Below are positions 16,373 through 24,358 of a DNA stretch of 26,798 bases, one piece after another. The DNA comes from an uncultured Selenomonas sp. (GTDB lineage Bacteria > Bacillota > Negativicutes > Selenomonadales > Selenomonadaceae), in the NCBI GenBank assembly GCA_934202005.1, contig CAKPXP010000022.1:1-26798 (forward strand). Reading direction: 5' to 3'. The position numbers and the translations under genes were made by a program. Under the pieces are notes generated by a model. That model was not told the origin of the DNA and did no database searches. It was given only the letters and a program-made list of their open reading frames with translations. Within the stretch, counting starts at the first letter, position 1. Every line of letters begins with the position of its first letter.

Positions 16373-17074
16373 ATGATGGGAACTGGGGTTCTCGAGCCGC
16401 TTTGGACGCTGCTTTTTCCGCCGCGCTGCCCTGCCTGCGGCTGCTATGTGGAGGCGCGCGGCGGCTGGTGTCCCGCCTGTCTGAGCGCTGCGTTGCGCGT
16501 CCGCCGTCTCGTCCTCACGCCCGCGCAACGCGGCGCGCTCGCGGCCGGCTGGACGCTCGGCGTCTACGAGGGGGCGCTGCGCGATCTCGTGCGCGGGTTG
16601 AAATATCAGGGCAGGACGGAGCATCTCTATGCCATCGGGACGTTCCTGCGCGCGGCGGCACCGATGCTTTGCCGGCTGCTGCAGGAGGATGGCGGTGCAC
16701 GGCAGCTTGGCGCTCGTTTCGATGCGGCGGCGGCTGTGCCTCTGCACGCATCGCGTGAGCGGCAGCGTGGCTTCAACCAGACGGAGCGCATCTTCTCGGC
16801 ATGGCTCGCGGGCGGGGGACTCTCCTTGGAGCGACTGCTCGTGCGTGTGAAGAAGACGCGGCCGCAGTACGGACTAAGCCGCGAGGAGCGCGCGCGGAAT
16901 CTCGAGGGCGCCTTTGCACCAGCCAGGGGGGCGGCGCTTCGTGGCAGGCGGATCTTGCTCCTCGACGACATCTTTACGACCGGTACGACCGCGCTGCACT
17001 GCGCCGAGGTGATGCGGCGCGCTGGCGCGGCGCAGGTCGCGGTGCTGACGCTTGCGAGCGGCCAGAACAGTTGA
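16373..17074 (+). CDS. comF: ComF-family phosphoribosyltransferase-like protein
   Basis: A 233-residue protein. The N-terminus has a zinc-binding double zinc ribbon (CPACGCY, then WCPACL; about residues 19-40). The C-terminus carries the PRPP-binding signature ILLLDDIFTTGTTALHC near residue 200, preceded by RGFNQTERIF and KKTRPQYGLSREERARNLEGAF. ComF proteins act in DNA uptake during transformation; a helicase partner ComFA is not in the window. Two adjacent ATG codons (16373, 16376) are possible starts. It is probably cotranscribed with yqeB. Confidence 0.9.
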   Translation: MMGTGVLEPLWTLLFPPRCPACGCYVEARGGWCPACLSAALRVRRLVLTPAQRGALAAGWTLGVYEGALRDLVRGLKYQGRTEHLYAIGTFLRAAAPMLCRLLQEDGGARQLGARFDAAAAVPLHASRERQRGFNQTERIFSAWLAGGGLSLERLLVRVKKTRPQYGLSREERARNLEGAFAPARGAALRGRRILLLDDIFTTGTTALHCAEVMRRAGAAQVAVLTLASGQNS

Positions 17075-17101
17075 CGGATCTATGAGAAAGAGGGATTCAT
17101 C

Positions 17102-18121
17102 ATGAAACTTGCCCTGATCGGGACAGGGAAGATCATCGCTGACGCGCTCGTCGCGTTACAGCCCATTGACGCCATCGAGCGGCGGGCCATCTTCGCGCGT
17201 CCGCACAGCCGCGCGAAGGGAGCGGCGCTCGCCGCGCAGTACGGCATCGCGGCGGTCTACACCGACTACGCGGCGCTGCTCGCGCAGGCGGATATTGACA
17301 CGGTCTACATCGGCCTCGTGAACAGCGCGCATTTCTCCTACGGCAAACAGGCGCTCGAGGCGGGTAAGAACGTCATCATGGAGAAGCCCTTTACGGGCAC
17401 GCTCGCGGAGGCGCGGGAGCTCGTCGCGCTCGCGCGGGAGAAGAATCTCTATATTTTTGAAGCCATCACGGTGCTGCACACGCCCGTGTTCCAGAGGATG
17501 CGCGCGGGTCTGCCGCGGCTTGGCCGGGTGCGCATGCTGCTCGGCAACTACTCACAGTATTCCTCGCGCTACGACGCCTACCTCGCGGGGGAGGTGTCGC
17601 ATGCCTTCGACGCCGCCTACCTCGGCGGCGCGCTCCGCGACATCAATGTCTACAACGTCCATTATGCGGCGGCGTTCTTCGGCCTCCCGCGAGCTGTGCA
17701 TTATTATCCGAACCGCGGCTTCAACGGCATTGATACCTCAGGGACGCTCGTCCTGGAGTACGACGGCTTCTCCGCCGTCTGCACGGGTGCAAAGGACTCC
17801 GATAGTCCCTGCTACCTTTCCGTCCAGGGAGAGAAGGGCTGGATGAGGATCGACGGCAAGCCCAACGTCGCGCCCAACCTTACGCTTTCCTATGTCAGGG
17901 AAGGCGGCGCGGGCGGCGAGACGCGCGACGCGGCCGGTGCCGTCGTGCGCGAGACGGAGACGGAGATGTTCGTGCCGGAGACAGGGGAGCACCGCATGAC
18001 GCAGGAGTTCCGGGACTTCGCGCGCATCGCCGACACGGGAGACCGCGCGGAGGCTGACCGGCTCGCGGCGGAGACGCTGGCCGTCATGCAGATCATCGAG
18101 GACGCGCTGCAGGATGCCTGA
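17102..18121 (+). CDS. Gfo/Idh/MocA-family oxidoreductase
   Basis: A 339-residue NAD(P)-dependent dehydrogenase of unknown substrate. The N-terminal Rossmann fold begins MKLALIGTGKIIADAL. The family EKP motif is at 94-96 (NVIMEKPFTG). The C-terminal alpha/beta domain includes GGALRDINVYNVHYAAAFFG, where the usual family GGG/D region is recognisable as LGGALRDI. Members act on sugars, inositols, dihydrodiols and similar polyols, and the sequence alone does not decide. It has its own Shine-Dalgarno (AGAGGG) 27 bp after comF. A remnant of a related gene lies at 1954-2265, but the two are not close enough to call duplicates. Confidence 0.92.
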   Translation: MKLALIGTGKIIADALVALQPIDAIERRAIFARPHSRAKGAALAAQYGIAAVYTDYAALLAQADIDTVYIGLVNSAHFSYGKQALEAGKNVIMEKPFTGTLAEARELVALAREKNLYIFEAITVLHTPVFQRMRAGLPRLGRVRMLLGNYSQYSSRYDAYLAGEVSHAFDAAYLGGALRDINVYNVHYAAAFFGLPRAVHYYPNRGFNGIDTSGTLVLEYDGFSAVCTGAKDSDSPCYLSVQGEKGWMRIDGKPNVAPNLTLSYVREGGAGGETRDAAGAVVRETETEMFVPETGEHRMTQEFRDFARIADTGDRAEADRLAAETLAVMQIIEDALQDA

Positions 18122-18219
18122 GAGGCGCGCCGCTGCTGTCTGCCATCCCGCGCTGATATGGCTGCTGCACGCCACGACGAAAAGCGTCTCTTCTGAGTGA
18201 TGGACACAAGAGAAAAACT

Positions 18220-18248
18220 TGTAACTTTGTATACAATCCACTATAATA
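18220..18248 (+). promoter_or_regulatory. ilvBN promoter with TTGTATACAA palindrome
   Basis: TTGTAA at 18220-18225, 17 nt, TATAAT at 18243-18248: a near-consensus promoter. The spacer contains the perfect 10-bp palindrome TTGTATACAA (18228-18237), a plausible repressor site; palindromes of this type are bound by some GntR-family regulators. The leader of about 70 nt can form a gacaaa / tttgtc stem, but no leader peptide or T-box is evident. Confidence 0.7.
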
Positions 18249-18322
18249 GAAAGACAAATGCTTTTTCAGGAGCGCGCGTTTGTCGGCTTCTGAACTATGC
18301 AGATCAAGGGGAGGCAGATATT

Positions 18323-20026
18323 TTGTTGATGAATGGCGCGCAGGCGGTACTGGAAAGCCTGAAGAAAGAGGGCGTCGACGTCGTATTCGGCTATCCGGGC
18401 GGCGCGGTGCTGACACTATATGATGAGCTCTACAAGATGAAATTCCCGCATGTGCTCACGCGGCACGAGCAGGGGGCCGTCCATGCGGCGGACGGCTACG
18501 CGCGCGCGACGGGAAAGGTCGGCGTGGTGTTCGCGACGTCGGGCCCGGGCGCGGCGAACCTCATCACGGGCATCGCGACGGCGAACATCGACTCCGTGCC
18601 GCTCGTCTGCATCACGGGGCAGGTGGCGAATCCCTACATCGGCAAGGATTCATTCCAGGAGGCGGATGTCTGCGGCATCACGACGCCCATCACGAAGCAC
18701 AACTACCTCGTGAAGGACGTGCGCGACCTGCCGCGCGTGATGAAAGAGGCATTCTTCATCGCGCGCACGGGGCGTCCCGGTCCTGTCGTCATCGACGTGG
18801 CGAAGGACGTCTTTGCGGCGCAGATCGACTTCTCCTATCCGGAGCAGGTGACGTTGCGCGGCTATTCGGGCGAATATCCGACGGACGCGGCGGCCATCGA
18901 CGAGGTCGTGCGGCTGCTCGACGCGGCGGAGCAGCCGCTGCTCTTCGTGGGCGGCGGCGTGACGCTCTCTGATACCTCGGCGCTCGTGCGCAAGCTCCAG
19001 AGCGGCCTCGGCGCGCCGGCCGTGAGCACGCTCATGGGGCTCGGCTGCATCGCGGACGGCACGGAGGGATTCCTCGGCATGGCGGGCATGCACGGTGCCT
19101 ATGCCGCGAACATGGCCATCCAGCAGTGCGACCTGCTCCTTTGCCTCGGCATGCGCTTCAGCGACCGCGTGACGGGCAAGGTCACGGAGTTCGCGCCGCA
19201 CGCGAAGGTCGTGCATTTCGAGCTCGACGTGGCGGAGTTCAACAAGAACGTGCCGGCGGACGCCGAGGTGCCGGGGGATCTGCGCGCCTCGCTGCCGCTG
19301 CTCATCGAGAAGCTCGAGGCCTCGCCGACGGACTACCGCGAGCAGTTCCAGTCGTGGCTGCGCCATGTCTCCGCGCTTGCGGAGGCGCATCCCTTCTCCT
19401 ATACAGCGCGGGAGGACGCGATCCAGCCGGAGGCGCTCATCGAGAAGGTCAGCGCGCTCTCATCCGATGATACGATCGTCGCGACGGATGTCGGTCAGCA
19501 TCAGATGTGGGCGGCGCAGTTCTACGCGGAACGCCGGCCGCGCCAGTTCATCACGTCGGGCGGCCTCGGCACGATGGGATTCGGCCTGCCCGCGGCGCTC
19601 GGCGCGAAGGTCGGCCGTCCAGACCAGCCCGTCGTCCTCATTTCCGGCGACGGCAGCATCATGATGAACTGCCAGGAGATGGCGACGCTCGCCGACAACG
19701 ACATCGACGTGAAGATCATCGTCATCCACAATTTCATCCTCGGCATGGTCGGCCAGTGGCAGCGCCTCTTTTATAGCCACCACTATTCCCAGTCCGAGCT
19801 CAAGGGCAAGACGGATCTCGTGAAGCTCGCGGAGGCCATGGGCATCCGCGGCTACCGCCTCACGGAGCCGGAGGAGCTCGAGACGCGCCTGCCTGCCATT
19901 CTCGCAGAACCGGGCGCGGCGCTCATCGACGTCTACGTGCCGGAGGAGGAAGACGTCCTGCCGATGGTACCGGGCGGCAAACGCCTCGATCAGATGGTGC
20001 TGGGGAAAGGAGCAAAGAAAAAATGA
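18323..20026 (+). CDS. ilvB: Acetolactate synthase, large (catalytic) subunit
   Basis: About 567 residues. It condenses two pyruvates, or pyruvate with 2-oxobutyrate, in the first common step of branched-chain amino acid synthesis, using ThDP, FAD and Mg. The catalytic glutamate is in RHEQGAVHAADGYA (about residue 49). The ThDP/Mg motif is ISGDGSIMMNCQEMATL, with FILGMVGQWQ after it. The start is not certain: the chosen TTG at 18323 lies 8 nt after AAGGGGAGG, but TTG 18326 and ATG 18329 are also in frame. An in-frame upstream extension would run through the promoter and is rejected. It overlaps ilvN by 4 bp. ilvC is absent. Confidence 0.95.
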   Translation: MLMNGAQAVLESLKKEGVDVVFGYPGGAVLTLYDELYKMKFPHVLTRHEQGAVHAADGYARATGKVGVVFATSGPGAANLITGIATANIDSVPLVCITGQVANPYIGKDSFQEADVCGITTPITKHNYLVKDVRDLPRVMKEAFFIARTGRPGPVVIDVAKDVFAAQIDFSYPEQVTLRGYSGEYPTDAAAIDEVVRLLDAAEQPLLFVGGGVTLSDTSALVRKLQSGLGAPAVSTLMGLGCIADGTEGFLGMAGMHGAYAANMAIQQCDLLLCLGMRFSDRVTGKVTEFAPHAKVVHFELDVAEFNKNVPADAEVPGDLRASLPLLIEKLEASPTDYREQFQSWLRHVSALAEAHPFSYTAREDAIQPEALIEKVSALSSDDTIVATDVGQHQMWAAQFYAERRPRQFITSGGLGTMGFGLPAALGAKVGRPDQPVVLISGDGSIMMNCQEMATLADNDIDVKIIVIHNFILGMVGQWQRLFYSHHYSQSELKGKTDLVKLAEAMGIRGYRLTEPEELETRLPAILAEPGAALIDVYVPEEEDVLPMVPGGKRLDQMVLGKGAKKK

Positions 20027-20523
20027 AGAAATTCCTGCTGGCGGTTCTCGTCGACAATAAGCCGGGCGTGCTCACGCATGTCGCCGGGCTCATCAGCCGC
20101 CGTGCGTTCAACATCGAGAGCATCTCCGCGGGCTACACGGAGGAGCCGGACATCACGCGTATCAACATCGTCGTCTCCGTCGAGTCGGAGAACGAGCTCG
20201 CGCAGGTCGTGAGCCAGCTCGGCAAGCTTATCGACGTCATCAAGATCGTCAATCTCTCCCTCACAGACTCCATCGAGCGCGAGCTCGTGCTCATCAAGGT
20301 CAAGGCATCGAAGGCATCGCGCGCCGACATCATCAACGTCGTCAACATCTTCCGCGCGAACATCGTCGACGTGACGCCTGAAGATGTCGTCATCGAGCTC
20401 ACGGGCGGCGAGAGCAAGATCGACGCGCTCTGCGAGGTGCTCGAGGAGTACGGCATCATCGAGATCGCGCGCACGGGCGCGATCGCGCTCTCGCGCGGCC
20501 CCGTGCCGGTCAAGGCGATGTGA
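20023..20523 (+). CDS. ilvN: Acetolactate synthase, small (regulatory) subunit
   Basis: A 166-residue regulatory subunit. The N-terminal ACT domain (KKFLLAVLVDNKPGVLTHVAGL, RRAFNIESISAGYTEEPDITRI) binds valine for feedback inhibition in this family. The C-terminal domain (LVLIKVKASKASRADIINVV, VDVTPEDVVIELTGGESKIDAL) is also standard, and the length is typical. The ATGA overlap with ilvB implies translational coupling, as expected for stoichiometric subunits. Termination follows about 110 bp downstream. Confidence 0.96.
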   Translation: MKKFLLAVLVDNKPGVLTHVAGLISRRAFNIESISAGYTEEPDITRINIVVSVESENELAQVVSQLGKLIDVIKIVNLSLTDSIERELVLIKVKASKASRADIINVVNIFRANIVDVTPEDVVIELTGGESKIDALCEVLEEYGIIEIARTGAIALSRGPVPVKAM

Positions 20524-20635
20524 GTTGCGGGAAGTCTGAATGGCAAGTGCCATGCCGACGGGGATTCCCTGCGTCATGGAGGAAAAGATCATACGAGCGG
20601 AGCAAGCACTGCGCAAGCGGCGCTTCTGACCCTAT

Positions 20636-20687
20636 ACGGATGGCGTCAGTCTCCTGTGAAAGGAGTCTGCTGCCATCCGTTTTGTTT
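20636..20687 (+). terminator. Intrinsic terminator after ilvN
   Basis: Stem acggatggc / gccatccgt with an inner gtctcct / aggagt-like stem (20636-20680), then tttgtttg. The gap from ilvN (20524-20635) has no supported gene; a 25-codon ORF at 20552-20629 has no family or ribosome site. Confidence 0.85.
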
Positions 20688-20710
20688 GAACAAATGGGAT
20701 AGATTATTAT

Positions 20711-20769
20711 TGACAATAAAGCAGCGGATGGTTAGAATAGTAGGTGAAATGATTATGCATATCATTTCC
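20711..20769 (+). promoter_or_regulatory. Promoter with Fur-like palindrome, metal operon
   Basis: TTGACA (20711-20716), 17 nt, TAGAAT (20734-20739), a strong promoter. Starting about 8 nt after the -10 box, at 20747-20769, perfect 8-bp arms gaaatgat / atcatttc flank seven central bases. The core TGATTATgCATATCA (20751-20765) agrees with the 7-1-7 Fur consensus at 11 of 14 positions. Position over the transcription start suits a repressor. Metal-dependent repression of the downstream ATPase operon is inferred. Confidence 0.7.
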
Positions 20770-20804
20770 ATTTCAGAAAGAAAAGTCAGAAGGGAGGATG
20801 TTCC

Positions 20805-21011
20805 ATGTTTCAGAAAACAGATTTTTGGATCGGCCTTGCTGTAGGTGCGGTCGCTGGCATCTTCGGCTATCGGTTCATGCAGGAGCGTGAGCAGCAGCTC
20901 GCGCAGATGCAGCCGGCTGCGCCGACGTCTGAACTGCCGCTCGCTGAGCTCCAGCGTCAGAAGGAGGAGCTCGAGGACCTCATCGCAGCGCAGGAAGCGA
21001 AGCAGAAATAA
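20805..21011 (+). CDS. Small YtxH-like membrane protein
   Basis: A 68-residue protein. It has one N-terminal hydrophobic helix (FWIGLAVGAVAGIFGYRFM, about residues 7-25) followed by a charged, probably coiled-coil tail rich in Glu, Gln and Lys. The pattern resembles YtxH-type and related small membrane proteins, though I cannot assign it to a family. Its ribosome site is AGGGAGG. It is the first gene after the Fur-like promoter, so it is probably cotranscribed with the metal ATPase. The 206 bp before the next gene hold no convincing gene. Confidence 0.7.
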   Translation: MFQKTDFWIGLAVGAVAGIFGYRFMQEREQQLAQMQPAAPTSELPLAELQRQKEELEDLIAAQEAKQK

Positions 21012-21217
21012 TTCCGCGAGGAAATGCTGAGTAGGCAGCGCCTCCAGGCTCCGAACACAGGAGGCGGGCCGGGAAGGGATGCTGGGGCTCATGGCGCGCT
21101 TAGAACAGCAGTCCGGCGCGTCGGATGCCCGGCATCCGTTCCCGGCTTTTCTTCTATGTGTGGCCGTGTGGGAAGCCTCACTCAGGATGGCGAAGAAAAT
21201 GAGGAAGGAGGGATGTG

Positions 21218-21520
21218 GTGGTGAATCTCTTGGATGTCTTGCAGATCCCGACGAATCGGCTGGATCTCTTTATCCGTTCGGTCGGCATTTCCTCCTATCT
21301 GCCGGGGCGCGTGCGTCTTTATTCGCGTCATCTCGTGGGCAACGAGGCGCTCGGGGAAGAGATCCGGCAGCGCCTCGGCGCATTTGCGGAGATCGATGCT
21401 GTGGAGACGAGTACGTTGACCGGCTCGATCCTGATTCATTATCAGCCGGAGCGCCTGCGCAGGAATGAAGAACTGCGCAAGGTGGAGCTTTATATCATGA
21501 CGCATGTCAGGAGGAGGTAA
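21218..21520 (+). CDS. HMA-like (HMA_2 type) domain protein without cysteines
   Basis: About 100 residues forming one ferredoxin-like heavy-metal-associated-type domain: SYLPGRVRLYSRHLVGN, then LGAFAEIDAVETSTLTGSILIHYQPERL. There is no cysteine at all, so the classical CxxC metal site is missing. This is typical of the divergent HMA_2 family found beside P-type ATPases in anaerobes. The start is one of three consecutive GTG codons (21215, 21218, 21221); 21218 lies 6 nt after AGGAGG. The next gene begins 3 bp after its stop. Confidence 0.75.
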   Translation: MVNLLDVLQIPTNRLDLFIRSVGISSYLPGRVRLYSRHLVGNEALGEEIRQRLGAFAEIDAVETSTLTGSILIHYQPERLRRNEELRKVELYIMTHVRRR

Positions 21521-21523
21521 CAG

Positions 21524-22165
21524 ATGTCGTACGTATCAGGTTTTATGATGGGAGCTGCCATCGGCAAGGGCGTGCGCCAGTTCTTCAGCGGCAAGCCAGG
21601 GGCGGGCGTCCTGCCGCACATCGGCAGATCCCCTGCGGGCGGCCGCCCGGTCGCGCCGCAGGAGATAGAGGCCCCGCGAGGGCTGGTGCTTGTGAGCCGC
21701 ATTCCGGGGCGGCGCCGCTACCGTGCGCCGCTCACGCCGCAGCAGGCACAGCTGCTTGAGGGCGAGCTGCGAAGGCTCGCGTTCCTGCAAGAGGTGCGCG
21801 TCAGCGCGATTACGGGCAGTCTACTCTTCCGTTACGCGCCGCAGGATGAGAAGAAGATGGACGAGGTGGAGGTGATTCTGCGCGAGCGCATCTTCCGTTC
21901 GGCGTCTCTCTGTCCGCCGGAGAGCGCAGTGCTGCCGCTCGAGGCGCATGCGGGCGCGCTCACGCGCAGCGTGCGCGGCTCGATGCGCGATTTCAGCGCG
22001 TGGATCCAGCGTCATACGGGCGGCTGGCTCGATGTGAGCTCCGCAGCGTTCTTGCTGTTCCTGTTGCGCGGTGTCCGTAAGGTGGTCATGACGAAGATCG
22101 CGCCGTCCGGCGCGCAGATGCTCTGGTGGGCGGTCTCTCTGATGAGAGGATGGCGGACCATATGA
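21524..22165 (+). CDS. Second HMA-like domain protein with membrane tail
   Basis: A 213-residue protein. An N-terminal segment rich in glycine, methionine and phenylalanine (MSYVSGFMMGAAIGKG) is followed by an HMA-like domain (about 50-110: SRIPGRRRYRAPL, then ITGSLLFRYAPQ). The C-terminus carries likely membrane segments (DVSSAAFLLFLLRGVRKVV, then AQMLWWAVSLMRGW), as in several HMA_2 proteins. It has only one cysteine and no CxxC. It overlaps the ATPase start by 4 bp. A role in metal handling or ATPase regulation is inferred from context. Confidence 0.75.
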   Translation: MSYVSGFMMGAAIGKGVRQFFSGKPGAGVLPHIGRSPAGGRPVAPQEIEAPRGLVLVSRIPGRRRYRAPLTPQQAQLLEGELRRLAFLQEVRVSAITGSLLFRYAPQDEKKMDEVEVILRERIFRSASLCPPESAVLPLEAHAGALTRSVRGSMRDFSAWIQRHTGGWLDVSSAAFLLFLLRGVRKVVMTKIAPSGAQMLWWAVSLMRGWRTI

Positions 22166-24261
22166 TGTATGGAAGATATGATTTCCTGCTGCAGGCGTCG
22201 CTGCCGCGCGAGCGGCGCGCGTCGCTCGCGGCGCATATCCGCCGCTGCCGTGCGGTGCGTGCCGTGCTCGTCGAGGAGCGGCGCGTGCGCATCTGGTATG
22301 CCGGACAGTTGCCGGTGCGGGAGCTCCAGGCGCTCGCCATCCGTGCGGTCAAAGAGGAGCGCGAGGCGGCGGTCACACCGGCCGAGCGGCTTGCGTCCTA
22401 TCGGCGCGAGGCACTGTTCTCGCTCGCGGGGCTGGCGGCGGTGCAGATCGTGAAGAAGACCTCGCCGGGGCTGTTCCTCACGACGAGGGTGCTGCGGAGC
22501 GCACTCGTGCTGCTGCTCGCGCGGAAATTCCTCACGAACGGCGTCACGGGCCTCGTCAAGGAACATCAGCCGAATGCCGATACGCTGACGGCGACGGCCG
22601 TCATCGCTTCGGTGCTCGCGGGCAAACCGGAATCAAGCCTCACGCTGCTCGCAATCAGCAACGGCGCGGAGATGCTCACGAGCTATGCGGCGGAGCGCGC
22701 ACGCACGCAGATCTCCGGCCTGCTCTCCCTCGACCAGCGCTATGTCTGGCGCGTGGAGGGCGGCGTCGAGCGCAAGATCTCTGTCGAGCAGGTGCAGGCG
22801 GGCGACACGATCGCCGCGCACACGGGCGAGAAGATCGTCATTGACGGGCGTGTGCTCGGCGGCAGCGCCGCCGTCAACCAGTCGTCCATCACGGGTGAGT
22901 CGAACCCCGCGATGAAGCATGAGGGCTCGCCGGTCTACGCGGGCTCGGTCATCGAGGCGGGCGAGCTTCTCATCGCCGTCGAGAAGGTCGGCAAGGATAC
23001 GAGCCTCGCGCACATCGTCCACCTCGTCGAGGAGGCGCAGAACCGCAAGGCGCCCGTGCAGAACTTCGCCGACCAGATGGCGAACTTCCTCGTGCCTGTA
23101 TCCTTCCTTGGCGCCGCCATTGTCTACGGCGCGACGCGTGACTGGCAGCGCGTGCTGAACCTGCTCTTCATTGATTTCTCCTGCGGGCTCAAGCTCTCGA
23201 CGGCGACGGCCATCTCCGCCGCCATCAGCGCCGCCGCGAAGCGCGGCATCCTCGTCAAGGGCGGCAACTACATCGAGGCACTCGCGGAGACGGATACCGT
23301 CGTGCTCGACAAGACTGGTACGCTCACGGTCGGCGTGCCGCAGATTTCCTTTACGCGCACGGCCAAAGGCGTTGATGAGAAAGAGATGATCCTGCTCGCG
23401 GCCTCGGCGGAGCAGCACTCCGTCCACCCGCTGGCCGTGGCCATCCAGAAATACGTTGAGGCCCATGGCTGGATGGTGCCGCAGCATACATCGAGCCGGA
23501 CGATCGTTGCGCGCGGCATGGAGGCCGTCGTGCCGGACTTCGAGGGCTATGCGGGCGGCACGGTGCGCGTCGGCAGCCAGAAGTTCCTCAGCGAGCACGG
23601 TATCCGCGGCATGGCGACACTGGCCGCTGACCTCGCGGGGAAGAACCTCCTCTACGTCGCGCGGGATAAGAAGCTCCTCGGCCTCATCGGCATCGAGGAT
23701 CCCATCCGTCCCGCGATGAAAAAGACGCTCAACCAGATGCGCCGCCATGGTGTCGACGAGATCGTCATGCTCACGGGCGATAGTAAGACGGTTGCGACGC
23801 AGGTCGCGCGCGAGATGGACATCGACTCCTATCACGCGGAGATCCTGCCGGAGGACAAGTCGAGCTACGTCAACCAACTCAAGCAGCGCGGTACGGTCAT
23901 GATGGTCGGTGACGGCATCAACGACGCACCGGCGCTCGCGTTCGCCGATGTCGGCGTTTCGCTCGGCGGCAGACAGACTGACATCGCGGCTGAGTCCTCC
24001 GCCGTGACGATCCACAGCGAGGATCCCGAGCGCCTCGTCGAGGCCCTCGTGCTCGGTCGGCGTACCATGCGCCTCGTGCATCAGAACTTCCTCGCGACTA
24101 TCCTCATCAACAGCGGCGCGATGCTGCTCGGCGCGCTCGGCCGCATCAACCCGCTCTGGGCCGCGGTCATTCATAACACGGCGACGCTCGCCGTCGTCCT
24201 CAACAGCTGCCGCATCCTGCGCCTGCAGGCGCCCGGGGCACTGCAGCGGCGCAGATGGTGA
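22162..24261 (+). CDS. Heavy-metal-type P1B ATPase with SCG motif
   Basis: About 699 residues. Order: a degenerate HMA-like N-terminal domain without CxxC (about 5-62), transmembrane segments, actuator motif TGES at 244-247, the transmembrane metal-site helix FSCGLKLSTA around Cys341, the phosphorylation motif DKTGTLT with Asp383, the HP motif SVHPLA, and GDGIND with Asp584, then C-terminal helices ending HNTATLAVVLNSCRIL. These show an ATP-driven cation exporter of the heavy-metal class. The usual CPC site is replaced by SCG and the following Pro by Ala, so the transported ion cannot be read from the motif. Start codons GTG 22126 and ATG 22150 are alternatives; ATG 22162 overlaps the previous stop. 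Confidence 0.9.
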   Translation: MMYGRYDFLLQASLPRERRASLAAHIRRCRAVRAVLVEERRVRIWYAGQLPVRELQALAIRAVKEEREAAVTPAERLASYRREALFSLAGLAAVQIVKKTSPGLFLTTRVLRSALVLLLARKFLTNGVTGLVKEHQPNADTLTATAVIASVLAGKPESSLTLLAISNGAEMLTSYAAERARTQISGLLSLDQRYVWRVEGGVERKISVEQVQAGDTIAAHTGEKIVIDGRVLGGSAAVNQSSITGESNPAMKHEGSPVYAGSVIEAGELLIAVEKVGKDTSLAHIVHLVEEAQNRKAPVQNFADQMANFLVPVSFLGAAIVYGATRDWQRVLNLLFIDFSCGLKLSTATAISAAISAAAKRGILVKGGNYIEALAETDTVVLDKTGTLTVGVPQISFTRTAKGVDEKEMILLAASAEQHSVHPLAVAIQKYVEAHGWMVPQHTSSRTIVARGMEAVVPDFEGYAGGTVRVGSQKFLSEHGIRGMATLAADLAGKNLLYVARDKKLLGLIGIEDPIRPAMKKTLNQMRRHGVDEIVMLTGDSKTVATQVAREMDIDSYHAEILPEDKSSYVNQLKQRGTVMMVGDGINDAPALAFADVGVSLGGRQTDIAAESSAVTIHSEDPERLVEALVLGRRTMRLVHQNFLATILINSGAMLLGALGRINPLWAAVIHNTATLAVVLNSCRILRLQAPGALQRRRW

Positions 24262-24358
24262 GACGCCGGAGAAAATATCGCGCAAAAGAAGGAAAATCGC
24301 TTTCCCCGTCGAATATCCCCTACAAGACAGCAATGAAGCGACAGAGGGAGTGTCGACT

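Noticed and set aside
20552..20629. 25-codon ORF after ilvN
   Set aside because: No ribosome site, no family, and it lies in the terminator-proximal untranslated region.
21079..21468. 129-codon ORF with a hydrophobic segment (FPAFLLCVAVWEASL)
   Set aside because: It overlaps most of the HMA-like gene in another frame and has no well-placed ribosome site. The first 45 residues look protein-like, so a short or frameshifted gene cannot be fully excluded.
24280..24316. Possible sigma-28 promoter before yvyF
   Set aside because: The best -10-like match (GTCGAATA) has only partial agreement and its spacing to any TAAA-like box is wrong.
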